The translations under genes were made by a program, and so were the position numbers. A stretch of 64,000 bases of DNA from Bactericera cockerelli. Lineage: Eukaryota > Arthropoda > Insecta > Hemiptera > Triozidae. The stretch lies in the NCBI GenBank assembly GCA_024516035.1, contig CM044962.1, forward strand, positions 7,598,659 through 7,662,658, in the 5' to 3' direction. A model generated the notes under the pieces. The model saw only the letters and a list, made by a program, of their open reading frames with translations. It was not told the DNA's origin and searched no databases. Below, one piece after another: positions 57,901-61,714 of the stretch (positions within the stretch are counted from its first letter, which is position 1; each line of letters opens with the position of its first letter).

Positions 57901-60492
57901 AGGTATACAGGGTGGGGCAAAAGTCTGGAAACCCCTGAATAACTTTCGAATAGCTTCTTCGGTAAAATTAAAATTTTGTAAGGTAAACCGGGCTAATAAG
58001 ACCTTCTTTTAGAGTGGGGTCGATTTTTGTTACCGGCCCCCATGTCGGGGCCAGGGGGGCCAACTTCATTTTTTTAAATACGAACCCCCACCTTGCGATA
58101 CATTTTTGGAGAAGGCTTTAAATAAGAAATACATTGATGCAAATTTTATTTTTTAAATATTAACTGTTTGCAAATGGCGTCCAACTTTGTGTATGCAGAA
58201 AAGTCTGGAAACCCCTGAATATCTTTCGAAAGGGCTTTCTCAGTAAATTTAAAATTGTGTACGGTAATCCTTGGTAATTAGACCTTTTATTAGAATGGGA
58301 CCGATTTTTTTTACCGGCCCCCCATGTCGGGGCCGGGGAGGCCAACTTCATTTTTTTAATTACGAAACCCCACCTTGCGATACATTTTTGGAAAGGTCTA
58401 ATTACTCCGATTTACCGTGCACAATTTTAAATTTACTGAGAAAGCCCTTTCAAAAGATATTCAGGGGTTTCCAGACTTTACTGCATACACAAAGTGCATA
58501 CACAAAGTTGGACGCCATTTGCAAACAGTTATTATTTAAAAAATAAAATTTGCACCAATGTATTTCTTATTTAAAGCCCTCTCCAAAAATGTATCGCAAG
58601 GTGGGGGTTCGTATTTAAAAAAATGAAGTTGGCCCCCCTGGCCCCGACATGGGGGCCGGTAACAAAAATCGACCCCACTCTAAAAGAAGGTCTTATTAGC
58701 CCGGTTTACCTTAAAAAAAATTAATTTTACCGAAGAAGCCATTTGGAAGTTATTCAGGGGTTTCCAGACTTTTGCCCCACCCTGTATACAGATACTACAG
58801 GTCTAACTGACAATGTATTACTGTTGATTGATGAAAATAAATTTATAGTTACGACATGTTGAGACAGTGACTTCACGCGATGAGGAGGAAGAGATGGTGG
58901 AGGTGCAGGGGAGACAAGACATATACTTCTCTGTTTATGTTATTTTTTCCATGATTTATTGACTTATAGGACTCATTGTATGCCGAGGCATTTTCTTATG
59001 ATGGAGGTAGTCTATGTCAATTTTTATGTTTAATTTTACTATTATTTGTCTGTACATATGTTCTACTAATGAAGAGTTTCTAAATAAATAAATAAATTCA
59101 GGTTTCTGTGTTCAAAGAAATATTTGAAAATGTGTAGCAAATATTTGTGAGACGATTAGCCACTCGCTACTGTAATCCCTAGAGCTGACAAAAAAATTGT
59201 ATTCAAAATTTGGTTTCAGTTTTTTGTCAGGGATACCTACCTCCCGATGCGCTCGTCTTGACCCAGCAACTGAATGGAAGTTTTACAATCATCAGTTCCC
59301 TTGCTATTTTTTCGGGTTTCCCTATTTTACTTCCGATTGTATCTATTGATATCGAAGGTTTTTTTTTCCTCACTAAAATAAATTTTCCATTGTCCTCACA
59401 GGTGGCCACGCACTTGGTAGCGGCGTCATACAGTCCATCAACAGCTCAGGCAACATACTCCATCCAGGGTCCGATTCCTTGCTTACGTCACACAACGAAT
59501 CAATCATGACGTCACAAAGTGACTCAACAGTGCTGCCATCTAGCGGACTCACCGAGTCGGCGCCACCTCTGACAGAGCAGGATTCCGATCCTTTGTGTTC
59601 TGAAGATCCCGCCAACCACGCTAGCGGCATAGTCTACTCCACGGACCACTCAAATAACGGCATGGTCTATTCCACAGACCACTCACAGGCCGGTGCGGTT
59701 TATTCGGCGGACCACTCACAAGGAGGCACGCTATATTCGACCAACCACTCAAATAACGGCACGGTCTATTCAAACAACCACTCTCCGAGTGTTCCGCTCA
59801 GTATTCCCTCCGATTCCCAAGCAGTGCGCACGGACACTCCTCCCACCGCGATGGAGCTCTCAGAAACCGGTGACTATCAGGACGGTTATGAAAGTGAGGG
59901 CAGAATGGTCATCGATACCCCATCGGATGTGGATGGTATTGTGGAGAGTGAATCTTATGAGGAGGACAGTCCTGGGCGGGTTGAGTCTGAACCAAATAAT
60001 CCTTCCCAGGAAGTAGCAGGCGGGGTGGTAGCTGATGCATCGGACGTACAAGAGGCTTCCCACGAGCGAAGTGAGTCACAACCTTCAGGGCCTGAATTAC
60101 AAGAGAGGCTTTCAGAAGGGGATGTCTCGAATGATTCCGAACATATTTCCCCTCTATCGGACGGAAAAGAGTCTGTGCACTCGAAAGCTGTTCCCAGCAT
60201 TTCCCCGTTGGCCACTTTCGGAGGGCAAGTCATGGAAAATTCCGAAAGCGTCGTCGAAGGGGCGACGGAAAATTCCGACGTGACGGAAAGTGCCGACAAA
60301 GCGGCGGAAATCGCCGAACAGGCGGCGGAAACTGTCGAGAATATTCAAACGTTCCTGCAGGCGAAAACCACGGGCGCCGCCGTTCAGGCGAAAATTCAGG
60401 CGATCGAAGAGGACTGGGGAGACACGCTGGAGGACGAAGAGGAGGAGGAGGAGGAAGAGACACAGATAGGGCCTTGCCGGGGTCAATTCTGA
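31223..60492 (+). CDS. Cp190: CP190-like BTB / C2H2 zinc-finger insulator protein, 18 coding exons
   Basis: CP190 is an arthropod chromatin insulator cofactor and centrosome-associated protein. Coding exons: 31223-31375, 32137-32255, 33233-33359, 34216-34427, 35077-35112, 37384-37600, 39631-39814, 40978-41183, 42553-42669, 43965-44193, 44968-45103, 46400-46586, 52174-52429, 53898-54050, 55122-55259, 56111-56320, 57585-57803, 59402-60492. All junctions are GT-AG and the phases sum to 3990 nt (1329 aa), with no internal stop. The BTB (residues about 14-130) opens KIKVENWSSFLLQKL, close to Drosophila CP190. Five C2H2 fingers follow: C550/C553/H571/H576; C585/C588/H601/H606; C618/C621/H634/H639; C647/C650/H663/H669; C677/C680/H693/H698. 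The C-terminus ends in a Glu-rich run. Three additional in-frame copies of exon 12 lie in the intron that follows it. Assignment is from recalled family architecture, not a search. Confidence 0.88.
32137..32255 (+). CDS. Cp190: Cp190 exon 2, BTB domain
   Basis: Encodes VHRIVMNACSNYFLQINLEN, then SHTVTLPPELKKELMEPIV. The VHR.V..A.S.YF motif is the BTB core. Acceptor is CTCATCAG|GTG and donor is CAA|GTAAGT. A tandem array starts 17 bp after the donor. Confidence 0.93.
32272..32950 (+). repeat. Tandem array after Cp190 exon 2 donor
   Basis: Roughly 11 units of 53-64 bp (GTTGGTAGAAGAGATTCTCA, CATTAACCCAATCTTTTATG, TGAAAGACTACGTCTGATAT). The first part resembles R1. Mixed long and short units form a higher-order pattern of about 180 bp. 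Confidence 0.9.
33008..33168. repeat. Dispersed repeat R7, second copy
   Basis: AGTGGCATAGCTAG...poly-G...TTGCTGGGGTTTCTTGGAAA...TAGCTACGCCACTG, between the Cp190 exon 2 array and exon 3. Confidence 0.72.
33233..33359 (+). CDS. Cp190: Cp190 exon 3, BTB domain end
   Basis: Encodes FIYSGILSFKTNIQKDLVRA, then SKILKIDILTKLIDTDDISD. FIYSG....... is the end of a BTB fold. Acceptor is TTTTCTCAG|T and donor is AAG|GTAAGT. Confidence 0.92.
33955..34200 (+). mobile_element. S1 SINE tail fragments, duplicated
   Basis: ATGACAAGTTATCCTGCCAT...GGGACTTTAATAGTCCTCAT, CAGGCAGTATAAATAAGG, repeated at 34158-34190. It ends 20 bp before the exon 4 acceptor. Confidence 0.65.
34216..34427 (+). CDS. Cp190: Cp190 exon 4, Ser/Thr/Pro-rich linker
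   Basis: Encodes AFINKTIPFEDAHMKDRHFL followed by a Ser/Pro/Lys-rich stretch (SPSTPPLKSALKSTPPSSVI) ending MAMKK. Probably disordered, with many potential SP/TP phosphosites. Acceptor is CCCTCAG|GCC and donor is AAGAA|GTAAGG. Confidence 0.88.
34460..34570 (-). mobile_element. S5 SINE tail fragment with S4 tail
   Basis: CTCTTTAGTGGAAGGTGACC, ACCACCTATCCCTCAGAATC, followed at 34575 by an S4-type end (AAAAAAGGCTGTGAAAACTC). 30 bp after Cp190 exon 4. Confidence 0.65.
34640..34880 (-). mobile_element. S6 SINE, full length
   Basis: Minus head CCTCCGTGGCTCAGTGGTCA, GGGTTCGAATCCCGGCCGGG. Tail TTTCCGTTTACGGAATGGCA, then GCGGTTTCGGGGCACAAC. Confidence 0.84.
35077..35112 (+). CDS. Cp190: Cp190 exon 5, 36-nt microexon
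   Basis: Encodes LPFWKKRSTTPG with split codons on both sides. Acceptor is TTTTCAG|GTTAC and donor is GG|GTAAGT. It is required by phase between exons 4 and 6. Basic-rich; possible part of a nuclear localisation signal (inference). Confidence 0.8.
35153..35350 (+). mobile_element. S1 SINE
   Basis: CCTGGTAGCTCAGTGGAAAA, GTGGGTTCGAAACCCAGCCG, tail CTGCTAGAATAATGGGACTC. Just after Cp190 exon 5. Confidence 0.83.
35352..36235. mobile_element. Nested pogo-like MITEs
   Basis: The inner element 35444-36121 has inverted ends ACAGTAGAAATCGGTTATAA and TTATAACCGATTTCTACTGT. It lies within an outer element (AACCTGGATATAAGAGA on both sides). A solo relative of the outer element is at 25935-26072. Confidence 0.72.
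36818..36962 (+). mobile_element. S2 SINE
   Basis: GACCTCAGTAGCTTGATGGA, GGTTCAAGTCCCGGTTTCAG, tail to CGCAAATATGATTC. A second tail piece lies at 37346-37362. Confidence 0.83.
36985..37205 (+). mobile_element. Possible retroelement-derived ORF fragment
   Basis: Translates as MLHKEYDTYVRRLSFNLSTK, then WNKPYSQILSWYKAQGQMSI and IRAVGLRIRGARRL. The pattern (Y...L...W......I.RA..L.IRG.R) resembles an uncharacterised conserved tail I associate with metazoan mobile elements. Family not identified. Confidence 0.35.
37262..37332 (-). mobile_element. S3 SINE 3' fragment
   Basis: Reverse of the S3 3' end (TGTGGTGAAGCACAAGACCT, TTGATGGTAGCGCAGCATT), 50 bp before Cp190 exon 6. Confidence 0.65.
37384..37600 (+). 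CDS. Cp190: Cp190 exon 6, linker
   Basis: Encodes KAADWSSLSSAPSSFSGSQS, an acidic stretch EEEADVKPSRFELPEDSTSN, then YFYVPNFDNPLSYESESIVK. The last 75-80 nt with the GTGAGA donor are repeated twice downstream (37722-37803 and 38177-38247). Only this copy has an acceptor (CCTCCAG|C). Confidence 0.88.
37722..38250 (+). repeat. Two extra copies of the Cp190 exon 6 3' end and donor
   Basis: 37722-37803 and 38177-38247 repeat YFYVPNFDNPLSYESESIVK with the donor (GAAAGG|GTGAGA, GAGCGG|GTGAGA). Neither has an acceptor. The (GA)n tract 37929-38175 separates them. Confidence 0.92.
37929..38176. repeat. (GA)n microsatellite, about 250 bp
   Basis: GAGAGAGA with frequent GGGA and GGAGAG variants. A shorter GA tract recurs at 38597-38630. 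Confidence 0.97.
38275..38568 (+). mobile_element. S4 SINE, full length
   Basis: GCGATTAGCTCAGTGGTTAA, CGGGTTCGATCCCCGTGCCG, tail AAAAACGGCTGTGAAACACT. Just after the third copy of the Cp190 exon 6 end. Confidence 0.87.
39075..39240 (+). mobile_element. S1 SINE, diverged
   Basis: CCCGGTAGCTCAGTGGTCAA then a Thr-like variant TCTGACTGGTAATTCAGAGG and the common tail. Confidence 0.75.
39380..39588 (-). mobile_element. S1 SINE
   Basis: Full reverse copy ending 40 bp before Cp190 exon 7; tail ATCGCCTTATTTATACTGCC at 39388. Confidence 0.83.
39631..39814 (+). CDS. Cp190: Cp190 exon 7, linker
   Basis: Encodes ILKRVTESVPESVAERKKMR, LTPPPLIKSVVEDEAALLSD, then EETPASPAPVRTTTPKPILK. Alternating basic, proline and acidic segments with no recognised fold. 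Acceptor is GTCTCAG|ATT and donor is ACAG|GTGACT. Confidence 0.87.
39838..39925 (-). mobile_element. S6 SINE 3' fragment
   Basis: Reverse of the S6 tail (CCATTCCGGAAACGGAAAAA), joined to an S3 SINE. Confidence 0.65.
39925..40335 (+). mobile_element. S3 SINE split by another element
   Basis: S3 body at 39925-40045 (CTGCTCTGTACTTGAATGTT...GTGGCGGAATTATAGGC) and its 3' end at 40270-40320 (GTCCTATGATTCTGCGCTAC). Between them is a 215-bp sequence starting ATACAGAGTCCGCC and ending TTATCCTGTAT, with TIR-like ends. Confidence 0.65.
40599..40970 (+). repeat. 34-bp array ending at the Cp190 exon 8 acceptor
   Basis: About 11 units of ACTCACTTCTTCACCTAAAA, CTCTACTGATCATCT. The last unit becomes the polypyrimidine tract CACTTCTCCCTCCCCAG of exon 8. 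Confidence 0.92.
40978..41183 (+). CDS. Cp190: Cp190 exon 8, linker
   Basis: Encodes DKLDSARKKSVRFSTPAADE and further charged sequence ending IITIKEELEEQ. Acceptor TCCCCAG|AC lies at the end of an array whose unit resembles a polypyrimidine tract. Donor is CAG|GTGATG. Confidence 0.87.
41215..41412 (+). mobile_element. LINE reverse-transcriptase C-terminal fragment
   Basis: Translates as MSVETKKFLNVVGDNLIRAT, then CAKEFLLQRISIGIQRGNAA and CILGTL. Same tail motif as 4236-4480 but a different, diverged copy. In Cp190 intron 8. Confidence 0.68.
41475..41835 (+). mobile_element. RTE-like LINE 3' fragment
   Basis: Translates as KMQAFEMWCYRRILNVPWVD, then KSRKFQYFGHMMRGERYALL. It carries a frameshift near 41700 before the RVGWKIL-like end. 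Corresponds to the extreme C-terminus of RTE-type ORFs (FE...RR.L...W.D, R...FGH..R). A decayed copy of a different subfamily from 17774-20913. Confidence 0.75.
42553..42669 (+). CDS. Cp190: Cp190 exon 9, linker
   Basis: Encodes SPSLAPPPSLSENGNIHVSL, then NRPKDLASIDPNHAKIIEE. Phase 0 at both ends (39 codons). Acceptor is ATTTCCAG|AGC and donor is GAG|GTAAGA. Confidence 0.87.
42700..42895 (-). mobile_element. S1 SINE
   Basis: Reverse copy 30 bp after the exon 9 donor, with both boxes and the (AAT)n end. Confidence 0.83.
43000..43130 (-). mobile_element. 5S-rRNA-headed SINE, partial, closer to 5S rRNA
   Basis: Minus-strand head GCCAGCGTCGCGTCGATGGC with AAGTTAAGCAACGTCC and GATGGGTGACC. The GGATGGGTGACC part is typical of the 3' half of true 5S rRNA and is missing in the other copies, so this looks like an older or distinct subfamily. 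Confidence 0.7.
43502..43642. mobile_element. MITE family M3, second copy
   Basis: GGGCGGAATTAATAGAC / GTCTATTAATTCCGCCC with the same internal CAGTACGCAATCC. Inserted in the array before Cp190 exon 10. Confidence 0.78.
43716..43918. mobile_element. Near-perfect 200-bp palindrome (foldback MITE)
   Basis: Arms of about 100 bp from GGTCGGGTTCTACGAAAAAC to its complement at 43918, with only about five bases between arms and few mismatches. Inserted in the array before exon 10, 45 bp from the acceptor. Confidence 0.85.
43965..44193 (+). CDS. Cp190: Cp190 exon 10, pre-zinc-finger region
   Basis: Encodes VLLKYPDLVHGNRNFKLKVV, NSDNQIINYIMNNKTKCVVP, then a Gly/Arg-rich basic patch (GGGRAAKKRPVVGTAGRVVA) that could be a nuclear localisation signal. 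Acceptor is TGCGCAG|GTG and donor is AAAG|GTGAGG. Confidence 0.88.
44205..44480 (+). repeat. Two-copy repeat after the Cp190 exon 10 donor
   Basis: About 138-bp unit (TTCATACAGAACCAAATAAC, ATTTATGTTGAGCCGAAAGG) twice, starting 12 bp after the donor. Confidence 0.88.
44516..44585 (+). mobile_element. S6-like SINE head fragment
   Basis: GCCTCCGTGGCGTAACGGTT, GAGTTCGATTTGTA; a short diverged head next to S3. Confidence 0.55.
44595..44880 (+). mobile_element. S3 SINE
   Basis: GTCACCGTGGCCGATTGAGT, TAGCGCGCTAGGCATTGCAC, body, GTCCTATAATTCTGCGCTAC, and a long (ATT)n end reaching 44910. Confidence 0.85.
44968..45103 (+). CDS. Cp190: Cp190 exon 11, zinc finger 1
   Basis: Encodes SFECKYCGPDLVDPPLATYH, then AWRVHMTRVHGER. 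This is a C2H2-type finger with an unusually long Cys-His spacing (C550, C553, H571, H576). The donor GAGAG|GTAATT splits the Arg codon and joins exon 12 as HGERFDVRMC. Confidence 0.9.
45243..46110. mobile_element. Long-TIR (about 280 bp) foldback element in Cp190 intron 11
   Basis: Arms 45243-45523 and 45832-46110 are nearly identical inverted copies (ACAGAGTGTCCACTTTTAAT). Flanked by TA. The centre (about 310 bp) is itself partly similar to the arms. No transposase frame. Confidence 0.88.
46112..46372. repeat. 64-bp tandem repeat, 4 copies
   Basis: ATAATAAAGGATTGAACAAA, TATGAAAATTAGGACCTATT, TATTATTATGTGCCTATAAT. Ends 28 bp before exon 12 copy 1. Confidence 0.92.
46400..46586 (+). CDS. Cp190: Cp190 exon 12 copy 1, zinc fingers 2-3
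   Basis: Encodes FDVRMCEHCGIKLSKRNLYM, YHLRRVHNVRSDAMQFPECA and FCSYIALSTNLLYKHCKNVH. Two C2H2 fingers. Acceptor is CACTAAG|G (phase 2, matching exon 11) and donor is AACAAG|GTGAGA (phase 0). This is the only copy preceded by an acceptor directly at GTTCG rather than by fused exon 11 sequence. Confidence 0.92.
47028..47462. repeat. 16-bp minisatellite AAAAACACAATAGAAT, block 1
   Basis: About 27 units. Further blocks at 48145-48580 and 49148-49556, each directly upstream of an exon 12 copy. Confidence 0.95.
47490..47702 (+). CDS. Cp190: Cp190 exon 12 copy 2, alternative or extra zinc-finger exon
   Basis: A 213-nt (71-codon) phase-0/phase-0 exon. After the acceptor CCCCGGCAG it reads HLSRVHGERFDVRMCEHCGI and then the same sequence as copy 1, ending at the donor AACAAG|GTGAGA. 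The first 26 nt equal the 3' end of exon 11 fused to exon 12 without an intron. No stop or frameshift, and all Cys/His ligands are kept. Could be included in series or used instead of copy 1 through the internal GAGAG|GTTCG site at 47515. Whether it is used is unknown. Confidence 0.6.
48145..48580. repeat. 16-bp minisatellite, block 2
   Basis: Same variant order as block 1, as expected for a duplicated segment. Confidence 0.95.
48607..48819 (+). CDS. Cp190: Cp190 exon 12 copy 3, alternative or extra zinc-finger exon
   Basis: Same 213-nt structure as copy 2 (acceptor TCCCGGCAG, one C fewer; donor AACAAG|GTGAGA), 1117 bp further on. Reads HLSRVHGERF... with two intact C2H2 fingers. The flanking intron, including the 16-bp minisatellite, was duplicated with it. 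Confidence 0.6.
49148..49556. repeat. 16-bp minisatellite, block 3
   Basis: Same unit, variant order different from blocks 1-2; older copy or independently rearranged. Confidence 0.93.
49581..49793 (+). CDS. Cp190: Cp190 exon 12 copy 4, alternative or extra zinc-finger exon
   Basis: Same 213-nt structure. It differs at a few codons: HMSRVHGERF instead of HLS, and MCEYCG instead of MCEHCG. Zinc ligands, acceptor and donor are intact. Copy 4 is closest to the next constitutive exon (52174). Confidence 0.6.
49812..50032 (+). mobile_element. S1 SINE
   Basis: Copy with a 14-bp insertion in the head (CTCAGTTTACCACTGTTACT). Ends GGCGATATTATTATTATTA. 20 bp after Cp190 exon 12 copy 4. Confidence 0.83.
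50618..50758 (+). mobile_element. S2 SINE
   Basis: GGTCTCAGTAGCTTGATCGA, GGTTCAAGTCCTGGTTTCAG, tail ATATGATAAAAAA. Confidence 0.84.
50797..51090 (+). mobile_element. S3 SINE, full length
   Basis: GTCACCGTGGCAGAGTGAGT, GGGTTCGATCCCCAGCGGGG, 3' end GAGGCCTTGTGCTTCACCAC. Confidence 0.86.
51347..51492 (+). mobile_element. S2 SINE
   Basis: GACCTCAGTGGCTTGATGGA, GGTTCAAGTCCCGGTTTCAG, tail ATATGAAAACTTTTTTTAAC. The AAAACTTTTTTTAACTT end closely resembles the spacer in the exon 13 acceptor array 300 bp away. Confidence 0.84.
51771..52173 (+). repeat. Acceptor-side array at Cp190 exon 13 (7 acceptors)
   Basis: ATG of the exon start recurs at 51787, 51852, 51917, 51982, 52047, 52112 and 52174 (65, 65, 65, 65, 65, 62 bp). 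Each unit has TTCCATGTCCCAG|ATGATC and 26 nt of exon (MIGHVCPT), then AAAACTTTTTTTAACTTC. In the six extra copies the ninth codon becomes TGA. Confidence 0.95.
52174..52429 (+). CDS. Cp190: Cp190 exon 13, zinc fingers 4-5
   Basis: Encodes HVCPTCNTMFETHDRLADHL and HKCPHCRKSFDRSVNLKAHV, two canonical C2H2 fingers, followed by EKSAKSEEGCSRPGGQEESC. Acceptor ATGTCCCAG|ATG is the last of seven tandem copies. Donor AAAAG|GTGAGA is the first of three copies. Confidence 0.92.
52440..53155 (+). repeat. 40-bp array (18 units) after the Cp190 exon 13 donor
   Basis: Unit ACTCTTTAGTGGAAGGTAAC, CACCAGTCTCTGATAATA. It is derived from the S5 SINE tail. The AAC/AAT variants alternate in threes over much of the array. 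Confidence 0.95.
53160..53405 (+). repeat. Two further copies of the Cp190 exon 13 3' end and donor
   Basis: 53164-53228 and 53340-53402 repeat GGGTGCAGG...GTCTGGGAAAAG|GTGAGA with substitutions. Coding frame is partly preserved (ESSLGKG). Confidence 0.9.
53415..53635 (-). mobile_element. S1 SINE
   Basis: Reverse copy directly followed by a reverse S5 SINE. In Cp190 intron 13. Confidence 0.83.
53640..53762 (-). mobile_element. S5 SINE, head and centre
   Basis: Reverse copy: GGGTGGAATTCGAACCAACG, AACCACTTGACTATCAGTGC. Confidence 0.8.
53898..54050 (+). CDS. Cp190: Cp190 exon 14
   Basis: Encodes SSSVVKKEMVTVKEEQSEGV, a run of five Gly, and YIEVPVMQSSAYGTLVLPG. No recognised fold; possibly a SUMO-type site VKKE/VKEE (inference). 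Acceptor is ACGCAG|CT and donor is GGGAG|GTGGGG. Confidence 0.85.
54080..54420. repeat. Dispersed-type repeat with CTGTCTGTCTG motif
   Basis: ACTTTCCTTATCC, GGTCCGTGCGTCTGTCTGTC, then GAGCTAGAGAGTTGAAATTT. Same layout as family A (multiple CTGT, then a GAAATTTT block), but a different sequence. Class unknown. Confidence 0.5.
54674..54748 (-). mobile_element. S2 SINE tail fragment
   Basis: Reverse tail (ATCATATTTGTGTTAATCAC, TTTCGTGATATCACAACTAC) fused to a 5S-headed SINE. Confidence 0.75.
54748..55020 (+). mobile_element. 5S-rRNA-headed SINE with internal duplication
   Basis: Head GATGGCGCGTTGAATGCACC, GGTTCTCGTAGGATCAACGA, body and tail as at 96-320. A 40-bp AT-rich insert near 54825-54860 is bounded by two copies of AACGTCCAGCGAG/AACGTCCAGTGAG. 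In Cp190 intron 14. Confidence 0.8.
55122..55259 (+). CDS. Cp190: Cp190 exon 15
   Basis: Encodes VTIIDTNNARMAETSSGEIG, then MESTLVTSSEAMLEGTAVEP. Phase 2 in and phase 1 out. Acceptor is TTCCCAG|GC and donor is CTCG|GTGAGT. Confidence 0.85.
55265..55565 (-). mobile_element. LINE-like 3' end fragment
   Basis: TGTATTGTTCTAACGAGGCA, AGCTGCACTGACAAGGACAA match the sequence just upstream of the LINE tail at 61712-61780. Followed by AGATAAGATAAG and A runs. No coding left. Confidence 0.5.
55688..55910. mobile_element. piggyBac-like MITE, second copy
   Basis: TTAACGCCTAGCGTTGCC ... ACAGTTCAGGCGTTAA, homologous to 15294-15525 along the whole length (for example AGTTCAATACGGTACATG). Confidence 0.7.
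56111..56320 (+). CDS. Cp190: Cp190 exon 16
   Basis: Encodes CGQTVLILNGTQQYILEQQP, DGRLILPDILANNCVISYAD and an acidic/Gln-rich end (NVEQAQQEVMMSGQ). Acceptor is TTCCCAG|GC. The donor CAAG|GTGAGT is the first of about eleven tandem GTGAGTG units. Confidence 0.86.
56321..56905 (+). repeat. Donor array at Cp190 exon 16 (about 11 GTGAGTG units)
   Basis: 50-bp units GTGAGTGCGTCGAGATCGAA, AAAGTTAGCCTGGCTCCAAG, TATTGTGATG. Each starts at a consensus donor. Confidence 0.95.
57100..57248 (+). mobile_element. S2 SINE
   Basis: GACCTCAGTAGCTTGATCGA, GGTTCAAGTCCCGGTTTCAG, tail to TATATGATAACTTTC. In Cp190 intron 16. Confidence 0.84.
57585..57803 (+). CDS. Cp190: Cp190 exon 17
   Basis: Encodes ILVSQGEVQDPGEGGAGPTM and further Gly/Pro/Ser-rich sequence ending SSPLIQTVITTA. 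Likely disordered. Acceptor is TTTCCAG|GC and donor is GCAG|GTAAAC. Confidence 0.84.
57907..58785. mobile_element. Palindromic TIR element, nested inversions
   Basis: Ends ACAGGGTGGGGCAAAAGTCT / AGACTTTTGCCCCACCCTGT with TA flanks. Arms about 290 bp. The centre is a second inverted pair (GTCTGGAAACCCCTGAATAT). Translatable stretches are not coding. Confidence 0.88.
59150..59290 (+). mobile_element. S4 SINE 5' part, diverged
   Basis: GACGATTAGCCACTCGCTAC, then GACAAAAAAATTGTATTCAA and GATGCGCTCGTCTTGACCCA. Upstream of Cp190 exon 18. Confidence 0.65.
59402..60492 (+). CDS. Cp190: Cp190 exon 18, acidic C-terminus
   Basis: A 1091-nt terminal exon. It contains about five 11-residue repeats of the form VYSTDHSNNGM (about 59630-59790), a long Ser/Glu-rich region, an Ala/Glu helix-like stretch (KAAEIAEQAAETVENIQTFL) and a Glu run (EDEEEEEEEETQ) before IGPCRGQF and TGA. 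The Glu-rich end fits the E domain of CP190. Acceptor is CCTCACAG|GT. A tRNA-like SINE begins about 4-5 bp after the stop. Confidence 0.88.
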
Positions 60493-60496
60493 AGTG

Positions 60497-60572
60497 CCTG
60501 AATAGCTCAGTTGTCAAGACGTCGGTCTGGTAATCCAGAGGTCGCGGGTTCAAAACCCAGCCGGTATAAAAT
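60497..60572 (+). mobile_element. tRNA-like SINE head 4-5 bp after the Cp190 stop
   Basis: GAATAGCTCAGTTGTCAAGA, CTGGTAATCCAGAGGTCGCG, GGTTCAAAACCC. An S1-related head with a different anticodon region, so it forms the start of the Cp190 3' UTR. Confidence 0.7.
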
Positions 60573-60623
60573 CTACATTGCCCTTCTGTATTGCAAAGGA
60601 AAAACTTTGGTTCACTTTACATA

Positions 60624-61680
60624 TACAGTATGTCTCAGAAGTCCTGGCAATGTCCTCATAACTTTTGAATGGGTACGAATTTTTGGATTCTGTTTGTTTC
60701 TAAGGATAGGAAGTGCCCTATGGCCGATTTACTGGTGATATCAAAATCCAGGTTCGAACCCCGGAAGTGGCACTTTTTTGATAAAAATTGCCATTTCTTG
60801 AGAAATTTAAATGAGAAGGTATTTTTTAAATTTCATATTATTAATTAACAGATAAAAATACTGCATTCCTCAAAAAATAAATTTTCTATCACTATCAGTG
60901 GCGGAGCTATGGTGGTTTCAAACTTAAAAATCTGGTTTTTTGAGACACCCTGTAGCTTTGGTACCGCGGGACTCAATACAGTCCTCAATGATTTAAAATG
61001 ACGAAAAAAGTATCTTAGAAGTACTGAAATGGATAAAACTCCGATATATCACCTCCATCAGTGCCAGAGAGCAAAGTGTTTAAAGTCAATAATACTTGTA
61101 AGATCACATTTTACCTATTATTTACCTAGGCTTCAATTATCCACCATACAAACACACAACCTTCACCAAATCGCAACTTTAGTGGGTATCACAGCATTTC
61201 AAGTCTAGTATAAGTAAGTATCTCTCATTCTTTCGAATTTCATTTAACTTGTAATGCCACCACTGATTGCTATTCTCAATTAAAGTATTTACTCATTTGT
61301 CTTGATGAGGTTGAGTGAACCGCCAACACACCCAACCACATAGTCGAGTTATAATATTTCATACCGAGAATCGAACCCGGGGATTCCGCAGTCTCATTAC
61401 TGAATCTAGAAAGGGACACATTGGGGAAGAAACTCATTGCAATGCCATGAGGATCGAAGAGAGTAAACTTTAAAATCAAATAAATATTTAAGTAGGTACC
61501 TACATAGGTTCAGGAGTGAACTAATTTTGAACCTGCATGGTCCTGAATCAGGTTGACTCAAATCCATGATACATAGGTTATTAGGAAATAAACAGGTAGG
61601 TAACTAATATGAATGTGGATAATTAGATATCTAGTTAATAGATAAATAAATCTGTTTCTCTTCACACAACAAAGAGTTGA

Positions 61681-61714
<34 letters not shown>

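Noticed and set aside
58160..58546. ORFs in the palindromic element
   Set aside because: Mirror-image frames in inverted arms; not conserved as protein motifs.
59693..60553. Additional ORFs overlapping the Cp190 last exon
   Set aside because: Shadow frames of a GC-rich coding exon.
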